A stretch of 64,000 nucleotides of DNA, taken from positions 1,302,001 to 1,366,000 of the forward strand of contig CAVZIK010000006.1 of the NCBI GenBank assembly GCA_963775295.1, written 5' to 3'. The DNA comes from JAMDEO01 sp963775295. GTDB lineage: Bacteria > Actinomycetota > Thermoleophilia > RBG-16-64-13. The position numbers and the translations under genes are program-made. Below are positions 45,051-52,692 of this stretch, one piece after another (position 1 is the first letter of the stretch; each line of letters opens with the position of its first letter). The notes under the pieces were generated by a model. That model did no database searches, had not been told where the DNA came from, and worked only from the letters and a program-made list of their open reading frames with translations.

Positions 45051-45290
45051 ATGTACATCGGCAGCATATTCCTCATAGCGGTTGGAACGATTTTTCGCTG
45101 GGCAGTCAGCTGGCACGTGTCCGGCTTCAACGTTCGCACGGCAGGGCTGATCGTATTCCTGGTCGGGATCCTCGGCTTGGTTATCACCCTCGTTCGCTGG
45201 TACACGCGCAGGTTCTCGCAAGATCGCAGACGCAGGGATGACGTGCCGGCCAGGGACTATCGGCCGGATGACTCTGCACCTCGCCCCTAG
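45051..45290 (+). CDS. Small two-span membrane protein (DUF6458-like), paralogue of 52190
   Basis: A 79-residue protein with a first helix at residues ~3-20 (IGSIFLIAVGTIFRWAVSW), a second at ~30-50 (AGLIVFLVGILGLVITLV), and an Arg/Asp-rich tail containing RDYRPDDSAP. The protein encoded at 52190-52462 is nearly the same with one more RDYRPDD tail unit. It follows the CsbD gene by 37 bases. Similar small actinobacterial proteins are annotated DUF6458; function unknown. Confidence 0.75.
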   Translation: MYIGSIFLIAVGTIFRWAVSWHVSGFNVRTAGLIVFLVGILGLVITLVRWYTRRFSQDRRRRDDVPARDYRPDDSAPRP

Positions 45291-45349
45291 AAGTACCAAC
45301 TGTGTTCGCCCGACGCTCACATGGCGCGGCCTGACAGGAGGGGTAGGCC

Positions 45350-46084
45350 ATGGCATCACGAAAGAACGGATCTCTGGCACGCGACGAGAGCAGCCGCACC
45401 GGCGCTCTCGGTCGCGACTCCGGGCCGTCTTGGCAGCGACCAACCAAACCCGAAGCCCGGTGGGCGGCGTTCGCCGCCATCGTCATCATCATCGCGGGCC
45501 AGACGTGGATGGCCGCCAGCCTCTCTCTTCGGCTGGTCTGGGTATACCCGACCATCGCCGGGATCTTCTTGTTGGCTTCGGTTGCCGTCTACATCCCGTC
45601 CCGGACCGAGCCGCGTCGAGCCTTGCGGGTGCTCTCCATCGGCCTCGGGGCCATGCTGGTCGTCGCCAACATGGTCAGCCTTGTTCTGCTGGTGCGCGGG
45701 GTGTTCGTCGGATCACACCTCAGCCCGCCGGGGCTTATTCTCGCCGGGGGCGCGCCTTGGATGGCCAACGTCGTCGTTTTCGCTCTCATCTACTGGGAGC
45801 TCGACGGCGGCGGACCGGAGGCGCGTGCCGACGGATATCGGGACTACCCCGATCTCGTGTTTCCTCAGCAACAACACGACCAGCAGGCGCTCGCCCCCTC
45901 CGACTGGAAACCGACTTTCTCGGACTACCTCTTTGTCTCGCTCATCAGCGCAACCGCGTTCTCGCCCACCGACGCCATGCCCTACTCAAGGCGAGCCAAA
46001 CTTGTGATGGGGGTTGAGAGCATAATGGCGTTTGTCATCGCAGCCATGCTTGTCGCTCGAGCCATCAATATCGCCCGTGGTTAG
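45350..46084 (+). CDS. Four-span membrane protein, DUF1345-like
   Basis: A 244-residue protein with a charged cytoplasmic N-terminus (~35 residues), four to five hydrophobic segments (AAFAAIVIIIAGQTWMAAS, YPTIAGIFLLASVAVYI, VLSIGLGAMLVVANMVSLVLL, and the final IMAFVIAAMLVARAINI), and a loop with DYLFVSLISATAFSPTD before the last helix. The FSDYLFVSL...FSPTD pattern resembles DUF1345 or potassium-channel-like membrane proteins. Function unknown. GGAGGGGTAGGCC precedes the ATG. Confidence 0.65.
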   Translation: MASRKNGSLARDESSRTGALGRDSGPSWQRPTKPEARWAAFAAIVIIIAGQTWMAASLSLRLVWVYPTIAGIFLLASVAVYIPSRTEPRRALRVLSIGLGAMLVVANMVSLVLLVRGVFVGSHLSPPGLILAGGAPWMANVVVFALIYWELDGGGPEARADGYRDYPDLVFPQQQHDQQALAPSDWKPTFSDYLFVSLISATAFSPTDAMPYSRRAKLVMGVESIMAFVIAAMLVARAINIARG

Positions 46085-46108
46085 GGAGCGGTTCGCTGGG
46101 GAGGATAA

Positions 46109-46264
46109 CTACGGCTGAAGCTCTGGCGACGAGGCGGAGTTCATGCGGTAGTGCGCGCCGGTGGTCTTTTCGAATTCGTTCAGCGTGGCTGCCTTGGAGA
46201 CGATGACAGCAGGATCACGATGCTCCAGCGTGCCTGTGATCGACACCGCAGCATGGCGGTTCAT
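46109..46264 (-). CDS. Possible 51-residue protein or gene fragment
   Basis: Begins MNRHAAVSITGTLEHRDPAV and ends near HYRMNSASSPELQP. Composition is protein-like, and codon third positions are mostly G or C as in real genes here. There is no strong ribosome-binding site. It lies between the membrane protein gene and repeat copy 5. No family recognised. Confidence 0.35.
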   Translation of the reverse strand: MNRHAAVSITGTLEHRDPAVIVSKAATLNEFEKTTGAHYRMNSASSPELQP

Positions 46265-46402
46265 TCAGCATCTCGGCGACCTTCGCGACCTCTGCAACCA
46301 CCCCAAAGAGCGGGAGCCGAACACGGAAGATGTTGGTGAGTTGGTTGAAGGGACGAAGAAGGTAACTCGCACCGTTCACTTGTCCCTCGTGGCCGGTGTT
46401 CT

Positions 46403-46567
46403 TCCGTTCGTCTTCACCCGCTTGCTGCCAGCGAGTTTGCCCCCGAATTGCCCCCGAACTCGCCCTGGAGACGCAAAAATCCGGCCTCAGCGACCGGGTT
46501 CCGAAAAGCCATTCTTGACTTTCCAAAGCGTACAGGGGGGATCCGAACTCCCAGAGCTTGCGGCCGG
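46403..46567 (-). repeat. tRNA-3'-end/att-like repeat, copy 5
   Basis: Well preserved: GAGTTTGCCCCCGAATTGCCCCCGAACTCGCC on the plus strand (given here as one motif in two TTGCCCCCGAA units), ATCCGGCCTC-AGC-GACCGGGT hairpin, AAGCCATTCTTGACTTTCC and a T-arm remnant GGGGGATCCGAACTCCC. Confidence 0.82.
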
Positions 46568-46595
46568 TCAAAGTGGCCGCATGACCCGTCGGCAG

Positions 46596-47431
46596 CTACT
46601 CGGGGAGGGCAATGATCTTCACTGTTACCGCGAACTCGCCATTCCGAATGGTGCACCTGCCTGGACTCACGCCTTCGTAGCGCACCACCCAGAGGAGCGG
46701 GTTCACATCCGGGACGTTTGAAACGTATCCCCACGATGCCCGTAGGGACCACGCTGAGGCTATCGCGCGGATACTTGTTCCCGTCCAGCATCACTGAGAA
46801 GCGGGAGGTGACCGTGTATGTGAAGGTCTTGCCGTTGTCCGAGTATCTCGTAGGTGGTCGACAATTCAGGCTGGGACGTCGGGGTGACAGTCGTCCCTGT
46901 GCCCCGCGGCGGGTTGCCCTCGAGGATCTTGACCACTTCCTCGTACCTGTGGGGGCGGCGTAGTTGTATCGGGCCGGCAGTGCGAACACGTAGGTGGTGT
47001 TGCGTCCAAGTTCGCTCGGGGATATAGGCGCGGCTCCGACGGTGAGTTTAGCTTGCTGGACCTCATCCCATTCGGCCAGAGTGAAGGCCATGATCGGGAT
47101 ATCCTGTCGCGGATTGCTGGCCGTCCACTGAGGGTGTCTGATTAGGATCTCCGGACCGTATATCAGTGCGTCCCCTTGGTCAGGCCCGCTCGTATTATTT
47201 GGAAGACCTTCCCATTGTTGGGTCATGATCGAGCACTCCTCCCAACTCTCCGGGAGGGAGATCGTGAACCCGTGTCGGTATTTCGATACTCGATAGATGT
47301 TGCCGGCTCAGAAGTGGTCGTCGTGGCTTGCACGGTCGAGGTCGCCGTCGCGGTCGTGGTGATCTGCGAGCCTGTAGCGTCCGACTGCTGGACGGATGGT
47401 TGACCTACTATCTGGGCCCCTAACCCGCATC
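46596..47431 (-). pseudogene. Degraded lipoprotein gene with several frameshifts
   Basis: Joining frames gives a secreted-type protein: CGLGAQIVGQPSVQQ, a Thr-rich linker (ITTTATATSTVQATTTTSE), shift near 47305 into HGFTISLPESWEEC and MTQQWEGLPNN, shift near 46945 into YEEVVKILEGNPPRGTG, shift near 46850 into NGKTFTYTVTSRFSVMLDG, and shift near 46735 into NVPDVNPLLWVVRYEG, ending EFAVTVKIIALPE. The signal peptide before the cysteine is missing where the gene meets repeat copy 6. Four shifts indicate true decay or a locally error-rich assembly. Confidence 0.6.
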
Positions 47432-47462
47432 GCGGCGAACGCGTCTCTTGTCCGGTGTGTTT

Positions 47463-47566
47463 TCGTCCGTCTCGACCGCTTAGCTGTTGCTGAGTTTGCC
47501 ACCGAATTGCCCCGAACTCGCCCGAAAGACGAGAAGACCTGGTCTGATCGACTGGGTTCCGGATAG
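47463..47566 (-). repeat. tRNA-3'-end/att-like repeat, copy 6 (T-arm lost)
   Basis: Has TCCGTCTCG, GAGTTTGCCACCGAATTGCC, GAACTCGCCCGAAAGACG and the ACCTGGTCTG-ATC-GACTGGGTTCC hairpin, then diverges before the T-arm. It borders the truncated end of the degraded lipoprotein gene. Confidence 0.72.
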
Positions 47567-47757
47567 AGCAGCCCCTAAAAATGAGCCGAAAAGCAGCCGC
47601 CCCCGTCGGCCGAGTTTGGTAGCCACTGGCGGGAGCTTCTTCGTGGTAGGCGTCTTGATCGACGCGGGTCACGGGACTTGGTGTATTTCTCAGACGTGTC
47701 GGGGTTGTACGGTGTAGGGTAAGGGCAACTAGACGATGCTGAGCAAGCGAGGTCACG

Positions 47758-48225
47758 ATGGCATACGAACTCACTTTCATCTATTCGCCGTCCGACGATG
47801 AGAACGATCCCAACCGGCACATCAAGTTTTCGGACTTGGAAGTTGCGGGAGAGTCGTTCAACCTTGACGCTTTCCCCGAGATCCTGGGAAAGCTGGGGAA
47901 GGGTGAGGCGAAGACGCTAGAGGACGTCGCGGCGGTTCTGATCCGTGAACCCAACAATCTGCGCGATCATAATGCTGTGGGTGTTCACCTCATGAGCACC
48001 GATGGCGTAGCGCGCCAAGTGGGGCATCTGTCCAGGGACGATGCCGAAGAATACCTGGACACCATCAAGAAGCTGGAGGAACGGACCAAACAGAACGTGG
48101 GCTGTAATGCCACCGTATATGGCAAAGGCAAGGAAGGCCTGTTGGGCAAACCAGCCTACAGGGTGACCCTCTCCCTACCGGAAGATGCCGTTGACTGGGC
48201 TAGATGGAAGGTTGAAAGGACGTAG
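47758..48225 (+). CDS. HIRAN-like domain protein
   Basis: A 155-residue protein whose central part, AAVLIREPNNLRDHNAVGVHLM then RQVGHLSRDDAEEYLDTI, matches the HIRAN pattern (L.REP.N..D.NAV.V ... GHL.r..A). HIRAN domains bind single-stranded 3' DNA ends in HLTF and occur alone in many bacteria. The N-terminal 45 residues are unrecognised. A GGCCTC-GAGGCC inverted repeat lies 10-30 bases after the stop. The ~210 bases after it hold no supported gene. Confidence 0.65.
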   Translation: MAYELTFIYSPSDDENDPNRHIKFSDLEVAGESFNLDAFPEILGKLGKGEAKTLEDVAAVLIREPNNLRDHNAVGVHLMSTDGVARQVGHLSRDDAEEYLDTIKKLEERTKQNVGCNATVYGKGKEGLLGKPAYRVTLSLPEDAVDWARWKVERT

Positions 48226-48438
48226 GGGGGCCTCGGGAAGTGAGGCCGAGGTCCCTTCGGACGAGGGGCTGAGTCTAGCGTTTCGGGTTCTTTTCGGCGT
48301 AGTCGGTCAGGCCGCACCCCTTCGCTACCTCCAGCTCCCGGCCACGCCGCGGGCCGGCATGCGAAGGGCACTCAAAGGCAACGAGGGTGTGAAGATGGCG
48401 CAGAAGGGAGAGGACATCTACCTAGTGCGTCAAAGTGA

Positions 48439-49356
48439 ATGCTGACTGGTCCCCTGCGCAGTCGTACTCAAGGCTCCCCGAAGGCACGACGCCGGATGAG
48501 TGCAGGCTCTAACAATGCCCCAGTGACTTCGGTTCTGGCCGAAACCACGACGACGACTGGCGATGGTTCTGAAGCCTATAAGACCGCCGTGAAAGCCTGG
48601 GTAGACGAACACACTCTCAAGGTCGCCATAAGGGCCGACGCGGTGGGCACCATCAAAGACCCGCTGAACGCGACCGCGCGGGACATCAAAGCTGCTGAAG
48701 ACCTTGCCAACGCGACGACCGCCGCCCTGGATGACTCTCAAGCACTCAGGCCCCCCTGGCAACTAGCCTCGGTCCACACCGAGTATGAACAGGCGCTCCA
48801 GAATATGGCCAAGGTTACCGGTCAACTCTTGCGGGGCTTGAAGGATGGAAGCGCTTCTGGACTCATGGATGCGGGCGCATCCATGGCTTCATACGATGAG
48901 CAAGCCACTCTTGCGTTTGACGCTCTCAAGAAAGCTGTCGGCCTAGAGGTTGACGGCACCGATGGAACATCCAGCTCGAATGGCGGCACCTCGACGGAGG
49001 TTCTGGCCATCCTGAAGGCCGCCGGAGCGCCCATTGGCACGGTGACGGTCTTCACCGCCGAAAACGATCCGAACAAGCTCTTGGGCCGTCCGGGGCAATA
49101 TGTCGCCAAGTTCAACTTCGTCGATACGCGCCTCGAACAACCGAAGGGGGAAATTGTCGGCGGTACGATTGAGTCGTTCTCGAATGGTGATGATCTCCAG
49201 CGCCGACTTGAATACGTCAAAGGAATCAGCCAAAGCTCGCCCATGTTCGTGGAATACGAATACACAAACGGGCTTATGCTGCTCCGTCTTAGCGGAGATC
49301 TGACGCCAGAGCAGGCTGAGGAGTACGACTCTGTGTTTCAGAGCGTCGGCCAGTAG
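48439..49356 (+). CDS. Hypothetical protein, probable exported-protein relative lacking a signal
   Basis: A 305-residue protein with a low-complexity N-terminus (VTSVLAETTTTTGDGSEA), a helical domain (residues ~45-165) and a C-terminal beta domain (VTVFTAENDPNKLLGRPGQYVAK in pieces, then EIVGGTIESFSNGDD and FVEYEYTNGLMLLRLSGDLT). The Thr-rich linker resembles lipoprotein linkers in this window, but no signal peptide or lipobox precedes it, so the 5' end may be frameshifted or lost. Start could be 48439 or 48496. Function unknown. Confidence 0.6.
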   Translation: MLTGPLRSRTQGSPKARRRMSAGSNNAPVTSVLAETTTTTGDGSEAYKTAVKAWVDEHTLKVAIRADAVGTIKDPLNATARDIKAAEDLANATTAALDDSQALRPPWQLASVHTEYEQALQNMAKVTGQLLRGLKDGSASGLMDAGASMASYDEQATLAFDALKKAVGLEVDGTDGTSSSNGGTSTEVLAILKAAGAPIGTVTVFTAENDPNKLLGRPGQYVAKFNFVDTRLEQPKGEIVGGTIESFSNGDDLQRRLEYVKGISQSSPMFVEYEYTNGLMLLRLSGDLTPEQAEEYDSVFQSVGQ

Positions 49357-49449
49357 CCAAAGCGCCTCGGGTTTGAGCACATTTTTGATGCGCTTCAGGG
49401 GGCTGGCGCGTGCGCGGCGGCGGTTACGTGACGCTCTTGCCTGATGTCG

Positions 49450-49620
49450 TTCCGTCCGTCTCAGTCTGTCTACTGTTGCCTAGTTTGCCCCCGACTTGCC
49501 CCCGGACTCGCCCCCGAACTCGCCTCAAAGGCGCAAGACCGGGTCTGATCGACCGGGTTCCAACACACGAGTCTTGGCTTTTCAAAGCGGAGAGGGGGAA
49601 CGTGAACCCCCCCACCCTTT
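49450..49620 (-). repeat. tRNA-3'-end/att-like repeat, copy 7 (extra arm unit)
   Basis: Has the TCCGTCCGTCTC leader and three rather than two direct units (GCCCCCGACTTGCC, CCCGGACTCGCC, CCCGAACTCGCC). It also carries the ACCGGGTCTG-ATC-GACCGGGTTCC hairpin, GTCTTGGCTTTTC and a T-arm with diverged loop (GGGGGAACGTGAACCCCC). Confidence 0.8.
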
Positions 49621-49822
49621 GGTCGCCACCCCGACCAAAGGGCACGCGCAAAGCCGGTTTAGCGGCCACGCGGAAAGGGCCGTCTACTGGCCGACAGACC
49701 AGCAAGGATCCCGTGCACGTGGGGGGCGCGCCGAGAGTGTCAGCCGCATAGCATCTATCTTGCAGGCGGCTGTCGGTGCAGTGTCGAGCCATTACCCTCA
49801 TACCAGCGGAAGGAGATACGGA

Positions 49823-50557
49823 ATGCCTTCTTACCGAAGAAACGCCATCGCGGTGGGTGTGCTCTTCATCGCTTGCTCGGCCGCGAGCATCCTGAGTATC
49901 GTGCCTTTGGGCTCGATGCTCGACGCCCCGGTCGATCTCGCCAGGCTGGCGGCGAACGATAACCGGGTGATACTTACAGCTCTCATCGAGTTCGTCTGGG
50001 CGATCACCGGCGCGGGCATCGCCATAGCACTCTATCCCGTCTTGAGAAGGCAGAATCGAGCCTTGGCTCTTGGGGCGGTGGCTGCTCGGGTCGTCGAGGG
50101 CGCGTTCGTCATCATTGGCAGTCTTAGCCTCGTGACCCTACTGAGTGTGAGCCAGGAGACCGTGGCCGGAAGATCCGCGGCTGCGTCGTCTTTCCAGGCC
50201 GTGGGCAGCAGCCTGCTGGCGACCCGAGATTGGACGCTTGGGTTCATCGCGATCCTCCCATTTGCCCTCGGGGCTCTTATGTACTACTACTTGCTGTACA
50301 GATCGCGGCTCGTTCCCCGATGGCTGTCAGGTTGGGGTCTCGTTGGAGCCGGGTTGTGCTTGGTGGCGACCGTGTACGCCGGCTTCACCCAGGAGTTAGG
50401 CTTCTCGTCGGTCAATACTGTGCTCAACATCCCGATAGGTATCCAGGAGATAGTCTTGGCCGTGTGGTTGATAGTCAAGGGGTTCAACGCTTCGGCGGTG
50501 ACCGCCCCGGCGCTGACCTCCGACCTGGCCGCTAATGTCGAGGTCTCTACGGCATAA
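49823..50557 (+). CDS. DUF4386-family membrane protein, paralogue of 27673
   Basis: A 244-residue protein with six membrane helices, sharing with the protein at 27673-28371 the sequence pieces GALMYYYLLYRSRLVPRWLSG, GWG and NIPIGIQEIVLAVWLIVKGF, and a similar N-terminus (AVGVLFIACSAASILSIVPLG). AAGGAGATACGGA precedes the ATG. Being the paralogue of a gene outside the array, it hints that array segments draw on host-lineage gene families. Function unknown. Confidence 0.78.
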   Translation: MPSYRRNAIAVGVLFIACSAASILSIVPLGSMLDAPVDLARLAANDNRVILTALIEFVWAITGAGIAIALYPVLRRQNRALALGAVAARVVEGAFVIIGSLSLVTLLSVSQETVAGRSAAASSFQAVGSSLLATRDWTLGFIAILPFALGALMYYYLLYRSRLVPRWLSGWGLVGAGLCLVATVYAGFTQELGFSSVNTVLNIPIGIQEIVLAVWLIVKGFNASAVTAPALTSDLAANVEVSTA

Positions 50558-50637
50558 CTGGTTTCTCGGGTGCAACCCGGAGTGGATTGGGGCCGGACAT
50601 GCGACTGCTCGATCGGGACTGCGGAAGAGCGAGGCGC

Positions 50638-50907
50638 TTAGTGGCCGCGCAGTCGACCCCTGCCCCCGCCCTGAACCAGTCGCAGAATGACCAGCAGCAC
50701 TACCGCCCCAAGGACAGCTACCCCGAAGCTTCGCCAGTTCCACCCCGTGACGCCTGCGCTCCCAAACGCGTTCATGATGAACCCACCCAACAGCGCTCCC
50801 ACGATGCCGACAATGATGTGGTAGATGATGCCCCCACCGCCGCCGGCGAGGAATCCGGCTACCAAGCCGGCCAGGCCACCGAACACGATCCACGCCACAA
50901 TGCCCAT
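50638..50907 (-). CDS. GlsB/YeaQ/YmgE-family membrane protein
   Basis: An 89-residue glycine-rich protein with three predicted helices: GIVAWIVFGGLAGLVAGFLAG, IIYHIIVGIVGALLGGFIM, and FGVAVLGAVVLLVILRLV. The Gly-rich hairpins and length are those of transglycosylase-associated (GlsB/YeaQ) stress proteins; the enzymatic name is historical and unproven. Start at 50907 (MGIVAW) follows TTAGGGGGTTCG. Convergent with the DUF4386 gene. Confidence 0.82.
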   Translation of the reverse strand: MGIVAWIVFGGLAGLVAGFLAGGGGGIIYHIIVGIVGALLGGFIMNAFGSAGVTGWNWRSFGVAVLGAVVLLVILRLVQGGGRGRLRGH

Positions 50908-51464
50908 GATCGAACCCCCTAAAGAAGATCGCGTTGTGTGACCCCGGTCCCCAAGCCTGCCGCCTGGAGTTTCTGTCTGCGTACCTGTAATCACCGAGGG
51001 CCAAACCCCTCCGGCGACGATCGTCGGGGGCGTTGCGGTCCCTCCCTTACCCCTCTAGTTCGGAACCGGTTCCATCTGGGCAGAGCCGTCCACCTGACGA
51101 ACCTCGTAGCGCTTGGTCCACAGGGTCTCGGGGCCAGCCGGGCTGTCTTTTGCGATACACCTCCAAACCCAGGCGTTCCCGTTCGCGGAAGAGTTCCCCG
51201 GAAATACGGAAGGTAAGAAAGCCCTCATATCCGGCTGCGCAGAGGCCAGGAGGTCTCCCGACCGACAAAACCGCCGATCACGTAGCGAGTCACGGCCTCG
51301 CTCTTCTCGACTCTCACCCAAGAACCTCCCTTGCACCCGACCACGCCTGCATTCTAGCCGCCTTAGGGGTGCCTTGTTTACTTTACTGCAGGATAGGGAA
51401 AGATCCTGAAAGCGATACGTACTAGACATTCGTCGTCCCAGGAGGGATAGGGGGGTCAAGAGTC
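50908..51464. other. Non-coding or decayed stretch between GlsB and SHOCT genes
   Basis: On the minus strand two overlapping frames look protein-like in part (GYEGFLTFRISGELF in one, NAWVWRCIAKDSPAGPETLW and KRYEVRQVDG in the other, ending at 51055). They may be one small gene with a frameshift near 51185, but I cannot place a start. No RNA gene is recognised. Confidence 0.3.
51376..51401 (+). promoter_or_regulatory. Candidate sigma-B-like promoter of the SHOCT-CsbD gene group
   Basis: GTTTA (51376-51380) and GGGAAA (51396-51401) are separated by 15 bases. This resembles the GTTT-N13-15-GGGTA pattern of stress sigma-B-type promoters, and the genes downstream (SHOCT, CsbD) are stress-type. 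The -10 match is imperfect. Confidence 0.3.
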
Positions 51465-51773
51465 ATGTGGGTGCAGACCGGGGCCTATCATCTGGGTAGT
51501 CTTTATTGGCTGATTGCGATCGTCGTGATCTTCATCATCGCGCTCGTCGCCCTCATCGTGGCCGGCTCCGCCCTGGCACGAGTTCGGGCCTCAACACGGG
51601 CAGGCACTGCCTACTCCCCGGGAGCCCCGATGCAACCGGGAGCGCCCGGAACAAGGTCTGACGACCAGAAGCCACCGGAAGCCTTCCGCATGCTAGACGA
51701 GCGCTACGCCAAGGGGGAGATCAGTCGCGAGGAATACATGCAGCGGCAGACAGACCTCCAGTCGAAGGTCTAA
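51465..51773 (+). CDS. Membrane protein with C-terminal SHOCT domain
   Basis: A 102-residue protein. One long membrane helix (residues ~13-40, LYWLIAIVVIFIIALVALIVAGS), a Pro/Gly-rich linker, and a SHOCT motif at the end (FRMLDERYAKGEISREEYMQR). SHOCT is a short oligomerisation motif common in stress and membrane proteins. It starts 18 bases upstream of a CsbD gene in the same orientation, forming a small stress-type unit. GGAGGGATAGGGGGG precedes the ATG. Confidence 0.8.
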   Translation: MWVQTGAYHLGSLYWLIAIVVIFIIALVALIVAGSALARVRASTRAGTAYSPGAPMQPGAPGTRSDDQKPPEAFRMLDERYAKGEISREEYMQRQTDLQSKV

Positions 51774-51790
51774 GAGGGAGAGGAACAGAG

Positions 51791-52021
51791 ATGGACTGGA
51801 ACATCGTTGAGGGCAAATGGAAAGAGCTGAAAGGGCAGGCCCGGGAAGAGTGGGGCAAGCTGACCCACGACGAACTTGAGGAAGTCGGGGGTAAGAAGGA
51901 TCGCCTGGTGGCCAAGCTGCAGCAGAAGTACGGTTACGCCTCCGACGAGGCCGCTCGAAGGGCGGACGAGTGGGCCAAGCACCAGGATGCGAAGCACGAG
52001 GATGAGGTCCCCAAGACCTAG
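51791..52021 (+). CDS. CsbD-like stress protein
   Basis: A 76-residue protein with the canonical CsbD start MDWNIVEGKWKELKGQAREE, then WGKLTHDELEEVGGKKDRLV and LQQKYGYASDEAARRADEW. This is closer to the E. coli YjbJ type than the shorter CsbD at 44843. GAGGGAGAGGAACAG precedes the ATG. It lies between the SHOCT gene and a tiny membrane protein gene. Confidence 0.88.
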   Translation: MDWNIVEGKWKELKGQAREEWGKLTHDELEEVGGKKDRLVAKLQQKYGYASDEAARRADEWAKHQDAKHEDEVPKT

Positions 52022-52049
52022 AGTTCCAGCCGAAGGAGATGAAGCCAAG

Positions 52050-52139
52050 ATGAGCATATGGCTCATAATTCTGATCATCGTAGTGGTAGTGCTGGTCTTC
52101 GGCGGGGGTGGATGGGGATTCACCAGACGGAGGAGATAA
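52050..52139 (+). CDS. 29-residue hydrophobic membrane microprotein
   Basis: MSIWLIILIIVVVVLVFGGG followed by a W-G-F turn and an RRRR tail: one membrane helix with a positive cytoplasmic end. AAGGAGATGAAGCCAAG precedes the ATG. Short hydrophobic proteins of this kind (often annotated DUF3309 or simply hydrophobic protein) commonly accompany CsbD genes. Function unknown. Confidence 0.6.
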   Translation: MSIWLIILIIVVVVLVFGGGGWGFTRRRR

Positions 52140-52189
52140 TTCTCTGTCTGGGGTAGCGAGTTTCGAACAAGACCGGGGCCTAGCAAGGT

Positions 52190-52462
52190 ATGTACATCGG
52201 CAGCAGCATATTCCTCATAGCGGTGGGAGCGATTCTTCGCTGGGCCGTTAGCTGGGAGGTGTCTGGCTTCAACGTTCAAATGGCGGGGCTGATCGTATTC
52301 CTCGTCGGGATCTTGGGTCTGGTTATCACCCTCATTCTCTGGTTCACGCGGAGGTCCTCACAAGGCCGCCGCGTCGACGATGACCCTCCGCCTCGGGACT
52401 ATCGACCGGATGATTCCGCGCCTAGGGACTACCGGCCCGATGATCCCGGGCCTCGCGCTTAG
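52190..52462 (+). CDS. Small two-span membrane protein (DUF6458-like), paralogue of 45051
   Basis: A 90-residue protein almost identical in layout to the one at 45051-45290: MYIGSSIFLIAVGAILRWAV, AGLIVFLVGILGLVITLIL, then an acidic/basic tail with RDYRPDDSAP and a second RDYRPDDPGP unit. The upstream CsbD-then-MYIGS order is repeated too, so this block probably arose by duplication or by repeated capture of the same cassette. Function unknown. Confidence 0.78.
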   Translation: MYIGSSIFLIAVGAILRWAVSWEVSGFNVQMAGLIVFLVGILGLVITLILWFTRRSSQGRRVDDDPPPRDYRPDDSAPRDYRPDDPGPRA

Positions 52463-52540
52463 GGGAATGCCTCGTTGACTCAGCCGGGTCGGCCGGTATG
52501 GCATCGGATGCCTTTCTGTTAATTTCACCCCCTTCGCTGT

Positions 52541-52666
52541 TGCTGAGTCTGCCCCCGAGGTGCCTCGAACTCGCCCGAAAGACGCAAAAACCCGGTCACG
52601 CGGACCGGGTTCCGACAGGCCATTCTTAGCTTTCTTAAGCGGAGGGGGGATTCGAACCCTCGGGCT
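52541..52666 (-). repeat. tRNA-3'-end/att-like repeat, copy 8
   Basis: Contains a diverged arm region (GTCTGCCCCCGAGGTGCC), GAACTCGCCCGAAAGACGC, a perfect ACCCGGTC-ACGCG-GACCGGGT hairpin, GCCATTCTTAGCTTTC and a T-arm GGGGGATTCGAACCCTCGG. It lies just downstream of the permease gene on the minus strand. Confidence 0.82.
52585..52611 (-). terminator. Rho-independent terminator within repeat copy 8
   Basis: Minus-strand ACCCGGTCCGCGTGACCGGG is an 8-bp stem with a 5-base loop, followed by TTTTT. It would end transcription of the permease gene at 52693 as well as of a tRNA read in this orientation. Confidence 0.65.
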
Positions 52667-52692
52667 GTGAAAGACGCGAAAACGAACTGGGC

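Noticed and set aside
44300..45205. A 301-codon minus-strand frame across repeat copy 4 and the CsbD gene
   Set aside because: Most of it is antisense to CsbD and the MYIGS gene. Only its last ~36 codons look protein-like and are listed separately.
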